Positions 33,596-48,500 of a stretch of DNA of 64,000 bases are shown in pieces. The DNA comes from Gavia stellata (taxonomy: Eukaryota; Chordata; Aves; Gaviiformes; Gaviidae): contig NC_082611.1 of assembly GCF_030936135.1 (NCBI RefSeq), positions 9,687,001 to 9,751,000 of the forward strand, read 5' to 3'. A model generated the notes under the pieces. The model saw nothing but the letters and a program-made list of their open reading frames with translations. It did no database searches and was not told the DNA's origin. The first letter of the stretch is position 1; every line of letters starts with the position of its first letter. The position numbers were made by a program, and so were the translations under genes.

Positions 33596-36500
33596 CTGGG
33601 TATGAAAAGAAAGATATTTTGAGATTTTTAGTGTCTTTGTCTTTTCTCATTTCATAGGCCAACATTTAATCTATGTGAAGGTGTTTTAATAGACACTCTC
33701 ATGATTTTTCCCTAAATTTCACTGGCTACACGAGCACTTGCATTTCTTACTCCAGAGCTCGTTATCATGTATATCTTTCTTAAAGGCTCAGAATACCCAC
33801 TTTCCAAGCTTCCACCATGCAGTTCCTCCACTAAATAAAAATGCTGTATTTCTCTTAAAGATAGTTTTCTGTACTGAGAAAAAGTTATAGCACCCAACAT
33901 TTCCAGCTTCCTTAATGTGTGAATTACATTTAAAAGTGCTAGAAAGATATAGACCACTTGAAATAAGAGAAGCTCCTTATTGATTAAGAAGCATTTAAAA
34001 ATAAGGGGGGTTTAAGGTTATTTAATTATTTTTTTTAAGAGAGCAACTTGTAAAGAGATTAAGTTTATTCAGATCAAGAAAATGTTACCTTTTCCCAAAT
34101 AAGGACTTGAAAAAGATCTTAAGAACTAAAATTTCTCTGCATTATCTGTTTTCCTTACCATAGTCTTGGTGTCAGCAAAGCCATGTTTCTGAGCAAGATT
34201 CCAAAGATTGACTGAAAGCTGGTTTAATTTGTTGTTTCTTAGATCCCCATGAGCTAGAATAGTGTTAAAGAAAGAGAGTGCCAACTGGCTCTGTCGCTTT
34301 AGGGTCTATAATGAAAAAAAAAGGAATTCCTGTATTACCGTATAGTCATCCCAAAATATCCAGCATAACCTAAGAGTTCAGAGAACCCGGCGAAAAGTGC
34401 AAGGAGCAGATACTCGGTCTGTACTACACAGCAATAACTACAGACACAAGAATACGGGCATAGTTCTCAAGTTCCATTCAAAATGCAACAAGTAGTGATA
34501 GTCACGGATCAACCTAAGTTGCTGTAAATAAAATAATTACACAAGACTCCTTCATACCACTTTGGCACAGCACAGTATGTAGCTCTGACATTTTTAACTC
34601 AAGACTCCTTACAATTGCATAGAAATCACCCTCACACCAAGGAGCCTTGCACTTACATCACCATGGCTATATATTTTTTAGAAAGACCGCTATCATAAAT
34701 CTAGATTAATGCAACTTCAGGCTTTTTCCAGCAGTCTATTATACTTTTATTTATTTAACCAAAGATGTTTTTTCCCTGCTATTCTTTCACTGAAATGTTG
34801 GTGATACCACTATATGTGCACCATATTTGCAGCTACTTTCCCTAAAATTGCTGGGAGGCACCCTGAAGAGGACTCCTGTTTCATGGTAATCTACTATGGA
34901 GGAGCACCATGCCCTTCAGCCTCTATGGAGGTGTTCTGGGGCACAGACAATCCTGCACTAAGCTTACAGGGTGCTACCACCCTGACTTGGGGTGAGTGGA
35001 AAACAGAATTAAAATGCTATTGCAGATCCTGCCTATTCCAACAGAGTAAGTTTTAAAAGGCTAAAAGGACGAATTATTATTGGATGCATCTGAGACGTAG
35101 TATTTGTTCATACTGCTTTGCTGCAGCTGTCCTTTGTTTTTTGCTCAAGAAAGACCACTGATAAAAGCATAGCTCCATCTTATGCAGAAACCACAGCAGC
35201 AGAGTAGTAGTTAAAACTGTCAGCTGAGCACCTCAATTAATGAACTTAATACTTTGCTTCAGCCCTCTCAGCTCAATACGTGTTAGGGTAGCCAATATAC
35301 AGCGTTCAGATACGAAGTTACAGGAAGAATGAGGCAAAGATTGGGGTAAGAGGAGTGCAGTGATCTCTGTGACTTGTGCACTCCTGACATGATACCAATG
35401 CAGCCATGCAGCCTCCTCCCTTTCCCTAAGGGACTGAAAGTAAATTAATTTCCCTTCTCACTGCCAGCAGAAGAGAGGTCAGATGCTATTAATCAAAGAA
35501 ATGGCACACACTGAGCTACCAGTCCTCCAGATAAATATGGAAAAGGAGAAAGCCATGCCATTAAAGAATTGGCTAACTAGAAAAAAGGACACAGCATGCC
35601 CCAGACTGGAAGCATCAGACTGCTACTGTATGTGACCCACACAGTAGATCGTACATGCAGAACAAATCTGACAGATCAGAAACAGTGTGCATGCACTTAC
35701 ACATACATATGCAATGCCCAGAGCTGCTCAAGGCCCCAGGAGAAGTTCCCTAAGCACTAAATTAATTACATGAAACTACCAAGATGACAGCTCTTCCTGT
35801 AACAGTTATTTATGTTAGCAATTTCCATCCCAATAGCTCCAAAACCTGTTTATAGGCTAAACCAACAACCACCATTTGGGAGTGTTGAACTGTATTCCCT
35901 ACCAGATAGAGAAATACAACTGATCAGTCTAGTCCAGTAGTAGTAAAATGAAGAGCAGAAATACAACTCAAAAAGACAATAAAAGGGAAAATAGTTATGC
36001 TTAAATATTGCCGTAGTATTTCTCTTGTAGGACTAACATCCTTCAGGGAAAACCAGATATAGGGTGGAGCCAGCTAGTCCATGTTTGGCCACATGATTCA
36101 CAAGGCATCCTGCCACATCACCATGTATCCTGCATTACCAAAATAACCTATATTACCTATAATTTTTTTTTCTTCCCATTGACCATCTAATGCCTGTGTG
36201 TCTTCTTCTGAATACAAACTTCAAAGAGGTTCCTGGGAATTGCTAGGAGGTTTCCTCACAAGAAGTGTGACAGTTAAATTATTGGGCAGAATGCAAAAGC
36301 AGCAATACTCCAGTCTGAATATCAACTAGCAAGGTTTTCCAGGCAGTATCAACACAAATACAAAATCCATTCTTTACAATAAGGATGACATTTTGACTAA
36401 TTTGAAACACATGTACTTCAAAAAGGATCTAGAAACACATTAAAAAGCTGGAAGAATGAAATGCACGCTAACTCTCATTGTATTGGGGTAGGTATAACAG

Positions 36501-39500
36501 ACAGGATTTTGGCATCTAGTCATCAGTTACACAATGCAAAGTGAAGAGAGAGACAGGCTCAGATATGCAGTAAATCCCACCATGTCTGAAAACAAACAAG
36601 AAGAGTCAGACAAGGCTTCACATGATGACGAACAGGAATGTTTGTGTAACATGGCACCAACCTCCAACCCAAGGGAGATATCTATGCCAGCATGCTGCCA
36701 AGCCTGCTGACATACCTGAGATTGAATTGTGGGTGGCACTCCAACTCACAGGATGTATTCACAGGCAGCAAGGAGAAAGCAACAGCTCAGCTATTTGGCA
36801 ACCACATACATCATGGGACTAGCAATTCCCACACCAAAAAGAATTGCCAGCCTTTTAGGCAGCACATTTTCCATAATCTTTGGAATAATGCTGATGACAA
36901 TGAAACAAAGAACAAACTACGTCATCCCAGAATGTGACCCCCTTGTGTCCTAGCCCCTCCACTAAAGTGCAGAGCAACATCCAAATTTCATATAGTGTAA
37001 CAGAAAAAAACAGGATCTTTCATACAATGGACCATGTAACTTTGTATTTCACAAAATTCTGGCTAGCAATTCAAATACTAATTCCTGTCTTTCAGTGACT
37101 TTTGACAGACATCTATGTGATAAGGACACCTTGAGACTTCTGTTAGAAAAGCATTTGTGCATCTAGATAACGTTGCTCCTCTGAAGGTGCAACTAGCCTG
37201 CTGCTGCTCCCATGTACAGCTTTAAAATAACTGGCTCTGATATTTGTTAACAGTCCATCTGTGGCAGCACAGAGCTCAGCATGGGCTGTGAGGCTCCTCC
37301 AAGGTACTAAATATATCAGTCTAGGTCGAGTCTCCATGATGATATAGCATCTGTTTGCTAGTATTACCTCAAATATCTAGCCCGAAATTAATTCCAGTAC
37401 TACTGTGATGCTGGTGGTTACGTTCCTGTGACCCATATCTAGATATTCCTAAAGAAAGCCATGACAGGCAACCTTGCCTTTCCTTAAAAGCTCTCATGTG
37501 AGGCCCTTTGGGAACTTTTTACCATCTGTTAGTTCCCTGGGAAAAATCACAAGCTGCATGGAGCTGACCAAGTTCTCAACTCTCTCATTACACAACTGTC
37601 CTAACATGGGATAAATGAAGGACCTAGCACCAATGGCAGCTGATACAAGTTCATTTATAATAAAAGAAAATAATGATTTCAGAAAAGAAAACACCAAGAA
37701 CTAAGCTGCAGCTGGGAGTTCATATACCACACAAGAGGACACATACCCCCTATTTCATCACTCTTCTAGCACACTGAGATGGTCAGAAGAGAAAGTGCTT
37801 TCTTTTTGATTCAATCCTTGAAAGAACAGTCCAGAACCTCCCTCCAGAGTACTCAGAGTCTCAGTGACAGCTTCTGCTGGCTCAGGGTGCAGTAACACAC
37901 CCCTAGTTAAGGCAGGTTGAAACATTTTACTACTAGGTCTACACTGGCACTATGGTAAGTTCATCTCTATTTCGAAGTCCTCAATCTATTTTTAAAGCTT
38001 TCAATATTCATAGCGCTGCTCACATCAGTTTGATTTCCCTCTAAAATTAATCCAACAAAGATGTGCTCCACGTGGAACTTGTGGTTCATGGAGGACCAGA
38101 CCATACTTTCCAAAGCCATACTCAGCAATCCTGCCATAGGCCATTAGCAGAATCCTACTGTATTTATTTTGGTTTCCACCATTTACCAAGTATCTTACAA
38201 ACATGCAGAAACAATGTTTCCAATCAAACTATTTCTAGCTTTAAACTCCACCAGCATGCCAGAGACAATGGTGTAATACAAGGATTAATCTGGGAGTTAG
38301 GACTCTCCAACTCTGAGACAAAGAAGTGGAGTTGATATGCACTCACCAGCCACAGTTCCTTATTGCACCCCTCCTCTTGCTGAGCCATCAGCAGGCAAGC
38401 TGCAAGCGTGCCAAAACAGGCACGCTCCACCACCTGCAGTGTCTTCTGGAAACTGCAGCAGGTAAGTTCTCTTGCCTCCCTCCTCCCAAAGAGGAACATA
38501 ATGTTTAACCACCTTTAGAAAATCTTGGCCAAGGACACAAAATTCTTCAGGATCACCAACCTCTTCTCAATTTAAAATATACCCACACACAGAGAACTAT
38601 GTCCAACTCTGCTTCTAGTTCAGTATTCAAACACAGGTGAAATCAACCGAAGTTTTTACAAGTTTATATAAAACTAAAAATCAGATGTGTTGAAAGGAGA
38701 AGCCTCAAGAGCATACCCAGGAATTGCTTTCTACCACTCCATTTTTGATACTTACTATAAAAAGTCCAGTATCTATCATATGGTACACAGGAAGACTGCC
38801 ATCCTAATGTGGCACTGCCAAGGACACAACAACATGCTCCTAACGTTTTGGATCAGAAGTTGTGTTTGAAGAAAACATACTCTATCTGGACATTTATCAC
38901 TGAGTGGCAAGAGGCAAGATATTTACATTTCTAAGAAACCTGGAGCATAAGATTAGTCTTCCACCCGCACAGAGGCAGAGAGGATTCACTGATACATGCT
39001 CCCATGACCAGAAACAGCTTGAACTTTACCGAACTGTCCAGAACTGAAAATTTCCGTTCCAACACTGTCACATAAATGAAGCATTCTCTAATACTGCAAA
39101 AAGACCACGCTGTGTTAACGTAAGATGCATTGTTCTCATCCAAATTGCCATTTTGGTGAAAGCATTTTATTGTGAGAAAAATTTATTTTCCTTTATAGCT
39201 TTTAAAGGAAATGAACCAATAAAAATGCAGAATCATCAGAGGCTTGTTCATTTAAATGAGCAGCCAAGTAGATGAATAATAAAAAGTCACCAGCACTGGA
39301 GCAATCCAAATACCACAGTGATTTTATGATCGATGCTACTTTAGCACAAATGGAGGTGTCTGACAATATTCTCATCACCTCTATTTCCTCAGCAACAACA
39401 GCTTCCTCAAAAAACTAATCATTCTTACAAAACAATTTTTATCTAAATCTCTCAAGGACTTTTACTAAACAAAGCAAAATAAATGCTCCCCCTTTGTAAA

Positions 39501-42500
39501 TAAGGATGGACAGAGGAGTAAATCCAAGGCCACAGAGGCAAAGGCAGGGCAAGGACCTATATCCATGCTGCTTATCTTTAAATCCAGTTTTCCATGCAAC
39601 AACTGCTTCAGTGAAATAACACTGGATCTCATTACTCTAAGTATTAAGCTTGAAAGCAGGAAAAAAAAAAAAAAAAGCCTTTCAGAAACCACAGATTTCA
39701 AGCCCTACAAACATTCCCACCCACATACTCCATATAGGAGTCAGATGTGAAAAATCCTTAATATACAACCCACAGTCCTGAAAACTCTGTTAAAAATCTC
39801 CTTCCAATACCCACTTGGACATTCTTAGCTGTGCAAGAATGATTCTCTTCTGCTGTTACTGTTCTGAAAAAGAACTGCTCTTGGTAGTGTTGGGTTGATG
39901 GTTGGACTTGATGATCTTACACGTCTTTTCCAACCTTAGTGACTCTGTGATTCACTGTTGTGATGTGTACAATGATGTAGAGGCATCTGAGCGAAGGATT
40001 TATTCATCTTACATCTCTACAACTGCTCAAGGAAGAATAAACAGGATAGCAAAAGCAGAGAAAAGGCTAAACTTAGTATAGTGTCCTCCGGGTATGTATC
40101 ACTTAACACATTCTGTATTGGCAAGCACTACAGGCTACTGTACAAACAGGCTATCTAAAAAATTCCATCAAATTCATCATCCCCTGCCCTCCCATTTCAG
40201 TCTAAAAGCTACAAGTTTTCTATCAATATACAGCAGTTTAGTATGGGGTTATTAGGAAGTTGTGGAGGGGTGCAATCTCAAAAAAAACCAGGCACATTAG
40301 CAGAACTGTAAGTTCTCATTTTTTCAATAATACCGAAAACATTAGTCACCTGCCTTTCACATACAATCCATTAAGCTATATTTGACCCCTCAGAGCCTCT
40401 GAACTCCAATCAAGAAATCCAATAAGCTGCCTAGAGTTTTCTTTATTTTGTATTGAACAAATATAACCCTGTATGAAAACCAGGGTACAGCCAAAACACC
40501 TTTTCCCTCCCTCTGCACCTCTTTCCTGACTTCATCCTAGTGTCTGGGATCTGAAACTTTAACCAATTAAAGGTGGTTTCCATTGCATTTTACCCAGTAA
40601 CAGACTAACTGTGAATTCTCACTTCGCCCCTTACAGAACTGAACATTTCAGGCTACTGTTAACTTAGCTGGCAAAAAAATACGTTTTTTTTAATAGAGAG
40701 AGAAAGTTGACAGCCAGAAGGAAACAACAGGAAGGATGGACATGGAGCAGATTTTAGGCGTAACTATACTGCAATCAAAGGAGTGACTGTGGCACCGTCT
40801 CCAATTCTCTATCTTAGGCCAATAATTGCAATACCAGCACCATGGAGCTCATTATAGTCAGAAAGTCTCTCATAAGAAAAAAAAAAAAAAAACTTATCCC
40901 ACACTGAGCATCATATTTCCATAACCAAACTACATCAGGATTCAAGCCGGTTAATTTAAAGCTAACTCTAACCTCACTATGCTGCTCTGCAATCACCATT
41001 CTGTACTGCAGCACAATCACATCCTTTGGTGCAATGCCACAATCGATACCAGAGAGTATACCAGCATAGCTTCTACGGCTTGTTGGTTCTATCAGACTAT
41101 CCATGTACAGCATACAGCTAAGCAGGTAACTTTAGCCTGCATCTTAAAAATGTATTATAATTGCTACATGATCTCTTTTACATCAAGCCTGCCTACGTGA
41201 TTGACTCACTTTTTAAACAAGTGAAATTACCTAATTTCCTCTTGTTGTAAGGTTCCTGGAGCTTTCTAAAAGACCAATGCCTGGTCAAGAAGGCAGTCCA
41301 TTTATTCAACTCCAAAGTAATTCTGGGCATATATTGAGTCAAGCTGAGTAAGAACATACCTCTTCTTTTCCAAGGTTTTTCAGATGATCCAGGATCTGTG
41401 CTATCACTGTTTCACACAGTTTATTGATTTCAGCCAGGAACTTGGAGTCTCCACCATACAGGGTATCATTGGAATCAACTGCAGAGATGAATTCAAGCTT
41501 AGGTCTGGCTAAAGAGCTATGCATTTGCTACTGAAAACACCAGCTATTTATAGAAGACCAGATTTGGAAGTTATAAAATGACCCTCCTCCATGAAACACA
41601 AACAGAACCACCTTAAGTGCCTACCACTTGGTTGCCTACTATGTCCTCTTGATTTTAGGAACAAAACACTGAAAAGAATCTTCCAGCTTAAAGCCAGTCC
41701 TGTATTCCTGGATGCAGCCAGGTTCAAAAATATCTGCTAGAATTAAATGCAAAGCAACACACAGTGTCAATTTTCACTTTTTCTAGAGAGACAGACTCCC
41801 TGCTCCCATCAGTTCAGAAGAGTATGGCCATTATCTTCAACGGCAGCAGGACTGGGCCAAACAGTTTATGTTTTACTTAGCGAAAACAACAAGATTTTCA
41901 AAGGAAACCGCATTTTAAGTTTTGGGGTTTTTTTTCCTAAAATAAAACCTTGATTACCTCAAAGTCATGGAGAGAAATTCAGAAAGTGTATTTTCAATTT
42001 CAAAGACCTTGAAGGATTTTTTGAAGGGAGACAGCTCTTGAAGTTTTCAGAGCTTATATAATTGCAGTTTTAAACATGTGATTTGCCCTCATTTATTTAT
42101 AATGTTTTACTATGAAGTAAGTCACAAGAAATTTGTAAGTTTAAGCGTATTCCAGGTAAATGATCCCCTGTTCCCAAGTAAATGTCCTTTTAAGAAGCTA
42201 AGGTACATAGTCCACCCAGAAAAAAAAAAAAAATACCATCAACCAACTACAAGGGAAAAAATACTAATTTATGTTTCCATGCTTCTCTCCATTGAAATCT
42301 AATTCATTTAAATTTCTCATCTTGGCATTATGCAGGTATTTTGGTCATATAAAAAAATGGAGTGAAAGAAAAAGCAGCTAAACCACATTTCCTTACAGAA
42401 TTTGAACAGCAGATTTACTATAGAGAAGCTGTTCAACTGCGAACTATTTTCTGTGCTGCTAACTGCAAGAGATATTTTGTCATGGTTGGTTACTCTGACA

Positions 42501-45500
42501 GACTATTCACCAGAAGAACTGCAGAATATATTTCAGCCTGCCTCTTTGTGAAAGCCCTGTGCAACTAAAAGAAAAAGCCAAACTAACCTAGCCTCTCTGA
42601 CTAACTAATCTTGCCAGTATGCTTTAAAAGACTCAATTAATACTCTAATTTAGTAACCTCTCTATGATCAGAAGGCAAATACTCAAACTTTAGAGCACAT
42701 CAAAATATTATTACAAAAAGATTACAGCCATTTTATAAAATTCAAAATCTTTAGAATTTTTTTCTCTAGCTATTCTGAAGAATTTTGTAAGTTACCACCA
42801 CAATTTCCAAAATTGAAAGCCTGCCTTCAAAGCAGCAAATACATCATTTAAATAATGAAGACAAGGCATTACATTGTGAAAACTGGAGTTGTTAGTAAAT
42901 GTGAATGAAACACCAACGGTAAGTATAAATCAAGTTGATACTTTAGGCTAAAAGAAAACCCTCCATACATATAAAGTTCTAATATTTACTTGAAAAGTTC
43001 ACAGTTCTAAGTATTTGCACCAACACCACCAGGAACAAACTAAGTAAACCCCTCTGCACAGATTCACTTTAAAGAACAGACTGTACATCTGTTCGGGAAC
43101 CACCTCCTGTGATTATTTTAAGTTACGGTATCTGGACCTGCATAGGAAAATAATCCTTTCTGTAAGACTATCATTCATCTTCATTAACTAGATAAGGTAA
43201 TAACACAATACTACAAATTGCGTGGTGGAACGCAAGGATCCAGTGCCACCCTTATGTATTACCTTTATCTACATGGTAGATATATGCTTCTTGAGTCATT
43301 GCAGACAGCAGATGCAAAACATTAGTATAAATCCTGACTTTGTTGTCGCTGTTATCCTCCCAAGTATAATCCTGGATCACATTTAGTAATCCTCGCACAA
43401 GAAACAACACTCCTTGTTCTGGATGGTCCTACAGAAAAGAAAAAAGGTAAGTCAAAAACCACAACACAACAACCGCAAAACAAAAACGGGATTTTTTGCA
43501 GTCATTCAGGGGTTTAGAGTCACAATATTAGCTCCATAAAAGCAAACACGACAATAGAATTAAAGCTAACAACTACGTTTCTTAAGTGTGCTTCCTGCAA
43601 ACCCTTTTAAAAATGTTCCAGTTTCCTTCTAAAATGCCCATTTGACCCATAATCATAAACTTGATCTAGGCAGCCTCCACAAACTTTGAAATGCTTTTTT
43701 TTCTAGTCACAGGGGAGTAGTACAAAATTGTCAGCTTCTTAACAGCTAAGCCTCTAAAATTAAACACACTGGGTAGATTTTTTAATTAAAATAATGTCAG
43801 TAAGCTATAGAAACAAGTATATTACTCATATAATTATGAGTTTCAGAAGAACACCTACACTGGGAAGTAAAAGTTCAGACAATCAACAATCTTTTAATAT
43901 GAAAGGAATATAATTATAAAGACATCTGCTTTACAGAAGCTATGAGTTTTTGCAAGCAGTTTTAATACTTCACCCAGCTTATTTCAAGCCGGCAGTTGGT
44001 GCAATGATACCAACATACGTAGGACAAATCACAGTCCACTGGGGACATTACCTTCTGATCATCTATCCTGTAAAGTAAATAGGAGAAAAAAATTATGGAA
44101 GCTAATTTCTGAATCCTGGTATCTCATTGCAAGTTCTTCTTCAATACTGAATCTGAGAGGTTGATCTCCCTCCTTCAATCATGTGTTAATGATCTGAGTA
44201 ATTTCTCTGAGCAGCATCCAGTTCTGACATAGCCCTCCTTCAAAGTCTTACTTCTGCAGTCAATGGACAGCAACGACACATCACAGTGGCAACTAGCCTT
44301 TCCCTTCTAACAACACAGCACCTCCACATTGCTGAACATGCATGGCTTGGGAGGCCTTTTCCACTGGAAAAAGGAGAATACACTGCTCTGATTATGAGGA
44401 TTTGGACAGCACTATACTGTGTGCTGCTTCACCAAACACATAGTCAAAGAAAAAAGGAAGGAGGAAACCGTAAGAACTGTTTCAGTGAGGAGGAATGGCC
44501 TACTTTCTCCAAGAACAAATGAGTAAACCTCAAACTTTTTTTTTTTTTAAACATGCTATGATACTAAGCCAACACTTGCTGGGAAAGAAGAATCTTCTCA
44601 GAGAGGGCCAGAGGTGTTAACATGTTAACAGAGGGAGGTAAAATCTTCAAGCGTTAGGTTTCCACTGCAGTGAAATCTTGAGAGTCAGAGGCCTGTCTTT
44701 CTTCTTTAAGATCAACAAAATACCTTGGTTATGTAAGTTTTATCTCAGGTCTTCCAGATTAATTTACGATTTTTCCTCTTCTTTTAGCTATAGCTGAATA
44801 TATAGGAAGGAAAATTACATATGTACCTCTAAACTTGACAATTGGTTAAAAACTGGAAGGGTGTAGAACGGTAGTATTTTGTGAAATATTCATCAGAAGA
44901 GGAAGGTTATGTCAAAACACATCTTCTAATTATTGTTTTCACTCAAAAGATTAGGCAACCTATGACAAAGTAACTGAAACTAATAGAAACTAGAGCTCTA
45001 TATTTTTCCCCTCCTCAGGTATTAGATTTTATGAGCGCTCAGCTAAAAGACCACTTTTCTGCAAGGATCTATTAAAACAGTAAATTATATTTACACAATT
45101 AAATGATGGTGAGATTTCACTCTACCCCAAATCCAGTTAAGTGCAAGGTGCTACTGAGAGAGGCAATGCTGTACCTCTACCTCCACAATTGTTTGGCTTC
45201 CCCATTTTGCATTGGGGTGAGTGATTTTGCAGCCAGTGAGCAAATTGGTTCAGATTGCTCATGGAAAACTAATCACTGCATCTCCCACTCCCAAAAGCCC
45301 AGTCTACTCTAAATTTTTAAACAGGAAAGTCAAAATAGTCTACTAGCGTATGTGCTATTCATACACACACAACTTACCGGAACAACTAATAATGTGGAAA
45401 AAAAATTACAAAGGAATTCCAGGAGGAAGGCATCAGAAGGTCGCATCTTTCCATCTACACTGATCATTCTTGGCACTTCAGGAACAAGACTCACTGCAGC

Positions 45501-48500
45501 TTTGAAAAAAGCATCAGCTACAAAAGAAAAAAATAGTTGCTGTATTATCACTCCAACTGCGACGGCAGTCATACCTGTGATCCAATGATTGCTTCAAGTT
45601 TGTTTCAAATAGACTACAGAAAATGAACGTATGCTTAACTGCAAAGAAACTCAAGACTCAGCAGTCAAAATCTGTGGTAATTCAAGTGATGCTGTTTTTT
45701 CAAAAGAAGTTCCCACATCACTGAAGACTTCTGAAATTATAATTCTTCTCCTTTGCTTAACAAGAGGACACCATTATTTCAAATATATTGCATATATAAT
45801 AAAAAAAAAAGCACACAATTAAAAATTGACTTATCTAAAGAGATGCTTATTCCAGGAGAACAGGGAATCCGAAGGGAGTAAAAAGGCAGATTATGCTAAC
45901 TTGTTCACGAATTCATTCACAAAAGGCTGTTAAAGTTACAAGGAAGTACAGACAACTTCATTTCTCTAAGTATTTACAGTCATTAAAAGTAAAATACCAA
46001 TATAGTACCAGAAGCTGAGGTATTGCTGGTTACCTAGATAAAATGATTCTTTCTAAGAATCACAATACAGGAATTACAGAAACCATCCACCATTTTGGCC
46101 TTGGCAAAATAGCTATCAAGAGGTTTTTCATAATTCTTTACTATAATGTCTCTAATCCTAGGAAAAACCACAAAAAACACTAGAACATCTATTCCTCAGC
46201 TTATTAAGTTAATATTCACAAATTAAAACGAACAATATTTTCCCTCTTACCCTAGAAGACCTCTTATATATGCTAAGAGTTCACAAAAAAATTTCTGACA
46301 GCAACATTCTTTTGCACTGTCTTGGCTACATTTCAAAATATCCAAGTATCCAAATCCCATTCAAGTTGTTTAGCCATATACTTCAAAGCATCCTTCAGAA
46401 TTAATACCATATTGTTATTTTACAGGAACAGAGACTGAGGCCGTGAAATCAAATTTTAGCAAAGAGAAAAAGAGAATTCTTGGTGAAAGCCAAGAGGTGT
46501 TACATGGCTGGGATGGAGATACCACTGACAAGCACGCATGGGCATTTCCTGGAGTGCAGCTTGCTCTGGAAAAATTCATTTGAGCACATGAGACTCCAAG
46601 AAAATTTGCTAAATATAGTACCAACTGATATCTAATTTAAGCTTATGAGGAATACCAGGGAAACATGTGCTTTGGAAAAACTGTAATTCTTCTGACTCTT
46701 ATTTCTTTTCAGCACATGAGTGCTCAAGCCCTTCTGAACTTTTCAGTGCTCAGAATGCAGATCCCTTCAGTCAAACATCATACTGCCTTTTATTCTGCAA
46801 TTTATTTTGAGGTGAAATAATGTTTTTTTATTTATTTCAAACAACACAAGTTTACACAGCCAACCCAAAGGAAGGTTAGTAATTGTTCTCTGAGCTTTAT
46901 TAGAGGAAGGAAAGCAGCAGCAGATGTTCATTCTAGCACAAGTAAATGAATCGCTGTCACTTCCACAGTTGTCTCCGCAGGAAAAAAAAGTGCATGCCCC
47001 ACATCACCACATAATCAAAACATGTGACCAGACAGATGAAAAAAAAAAAAACGTGTCTTGGAAGATAGTCTGCATACTAAAGTACCCATATCTGTGCAGA
47101 GAATACTCCTGCCTTCTGAAGTTATTTCATAACGGGACAGGAATGATCTGCTCAGCAATCAGTCTCTGCAATAAAAGAGAAGAACTGCGAAGTACCTCAC
47201 CTTCATTTACTACCTGCTCTCCCAGCAATCCCAGTCCTAGACATTCTCCTCTAAACTTCTGCCTTAGCACAAAACCAAAACCTCTTATCTTTGTTATGAA
47301 TAACTGCAATTTGATTCGATTTACTCTTCTTGACCTCCCGCCACTGCCGTGAATGAGAGCTGCCTTCTCATCTGGTTGAGCACCTTCAGAGACATGAGCT
47401 CCCTCATTAGACCTGCCAGTAAGTGCAGCATGCCCACCTCCTCTTCAGGTGACTGCTGCTGGGAATGCGGAGGCACGTCCACACCACAGATGGCTCAACA
47501 GGCCCTGCCCTTGCTGTGACAAGCTCCTCTGTGCTTCCATCTTTTTCTTCCCTCACAACGGCAGTCACACAGCTGCTGCCTCCCTGCCGTCTCCATGTGG
47601 CTGCTGTCCTCTCGCCACTGCCCCACAGCTGTGTTTGCAGGTCACCCTGCAACCCCCCACATACTGTCGCTATCTCAGCACAACAGGAAGACTGCAGGTT
47701 TCTTGCCCCACACTTTTAATTCTTCTTCCTTGCCTCATTCCCCTGCCCCCCACAATGCAGCAAGGCAAACCAAAAAAGCAATAGAGCATAAAAGCAGTTA
47801 GTTGCACTTTCTATTAAAGAGATGGGTATTTTACTTTGGTACATCCAGAAGTACTGCCAAAGGAGAATATGTTCATTTTGCTACAAGTTCAGCCAATCTG
47901 TGCTAACCACAAAATGGTTCTTATCCTGGAACACTAAAAGCACATTCATCCAAGGTATACGTGCTTTGTAAGAAGCGAAAATAAAGTAAACTCACATTAA
48001 TGCAAAGGTTTTATTAGAGACTTTGCAGAAAACTAACTGGCCTCCAAATACTACCCCCCTATTCACTTGTAGAGAGGTGTCAGAGTATGCATCACATGCT
48101 CTGAGTTCAGAGGAAAAGTTCACTAAATAGGTTGTCACAGAAATGCTATTTTCTTAAGTATGAAATAAGCATCGGTATTTAATTCTGAATTACACTAATT
48201 ATGAGGTTATGCAACAGTGCTTTCTCTATATCTTTTAAAATAAGTCAATTTATAAAGCTATTACTGTACAGGTGCTTCAAGAGAAAACCATACACCCACT
48301 TTTCTGGCTTCCAAAAGGTACAAGGAGCGACTTAAAAAGCACCAAAAACCACAACGATGTTATGTTCTTCATTAAAAAAAAAACAAAAACAAAAACAACA
48401 GAAAACGCCCAGGCTTCTTCCAGTGAAGGATGCTGTTTTTCTGCCTAAAATACGATACTGCTTCTAAAGTGAGCCACTCTTAAGTTGGCTAAGGAGAGAG

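Larger units (their letters stand above)
33596..41359 (-). other. VPS35L introns j-k and i-j
   Basis: The introns are 33596-34158 and 34306-41359. The larger, 7 kb, contains one CR1 3' end (39882-39955) and A-runs near 39660 and 40880. Short open frames around 36530-38500 show no splice context or known domain. Confidence 0.65.

Noticed and set aside
36527-38508. Cluster of 60-90 codon frames in VPS35L intron i-j
   Set aside because: They overlap on both strands without shared domain, start context or splice borders, consistent with chance frames.
46924-47352. Plus-strand 142-codon frame
   Set aside because: It has no recognisable domain and no splice or promoter context. It contains A-run derived lysines and lies in a VPS35L intron.
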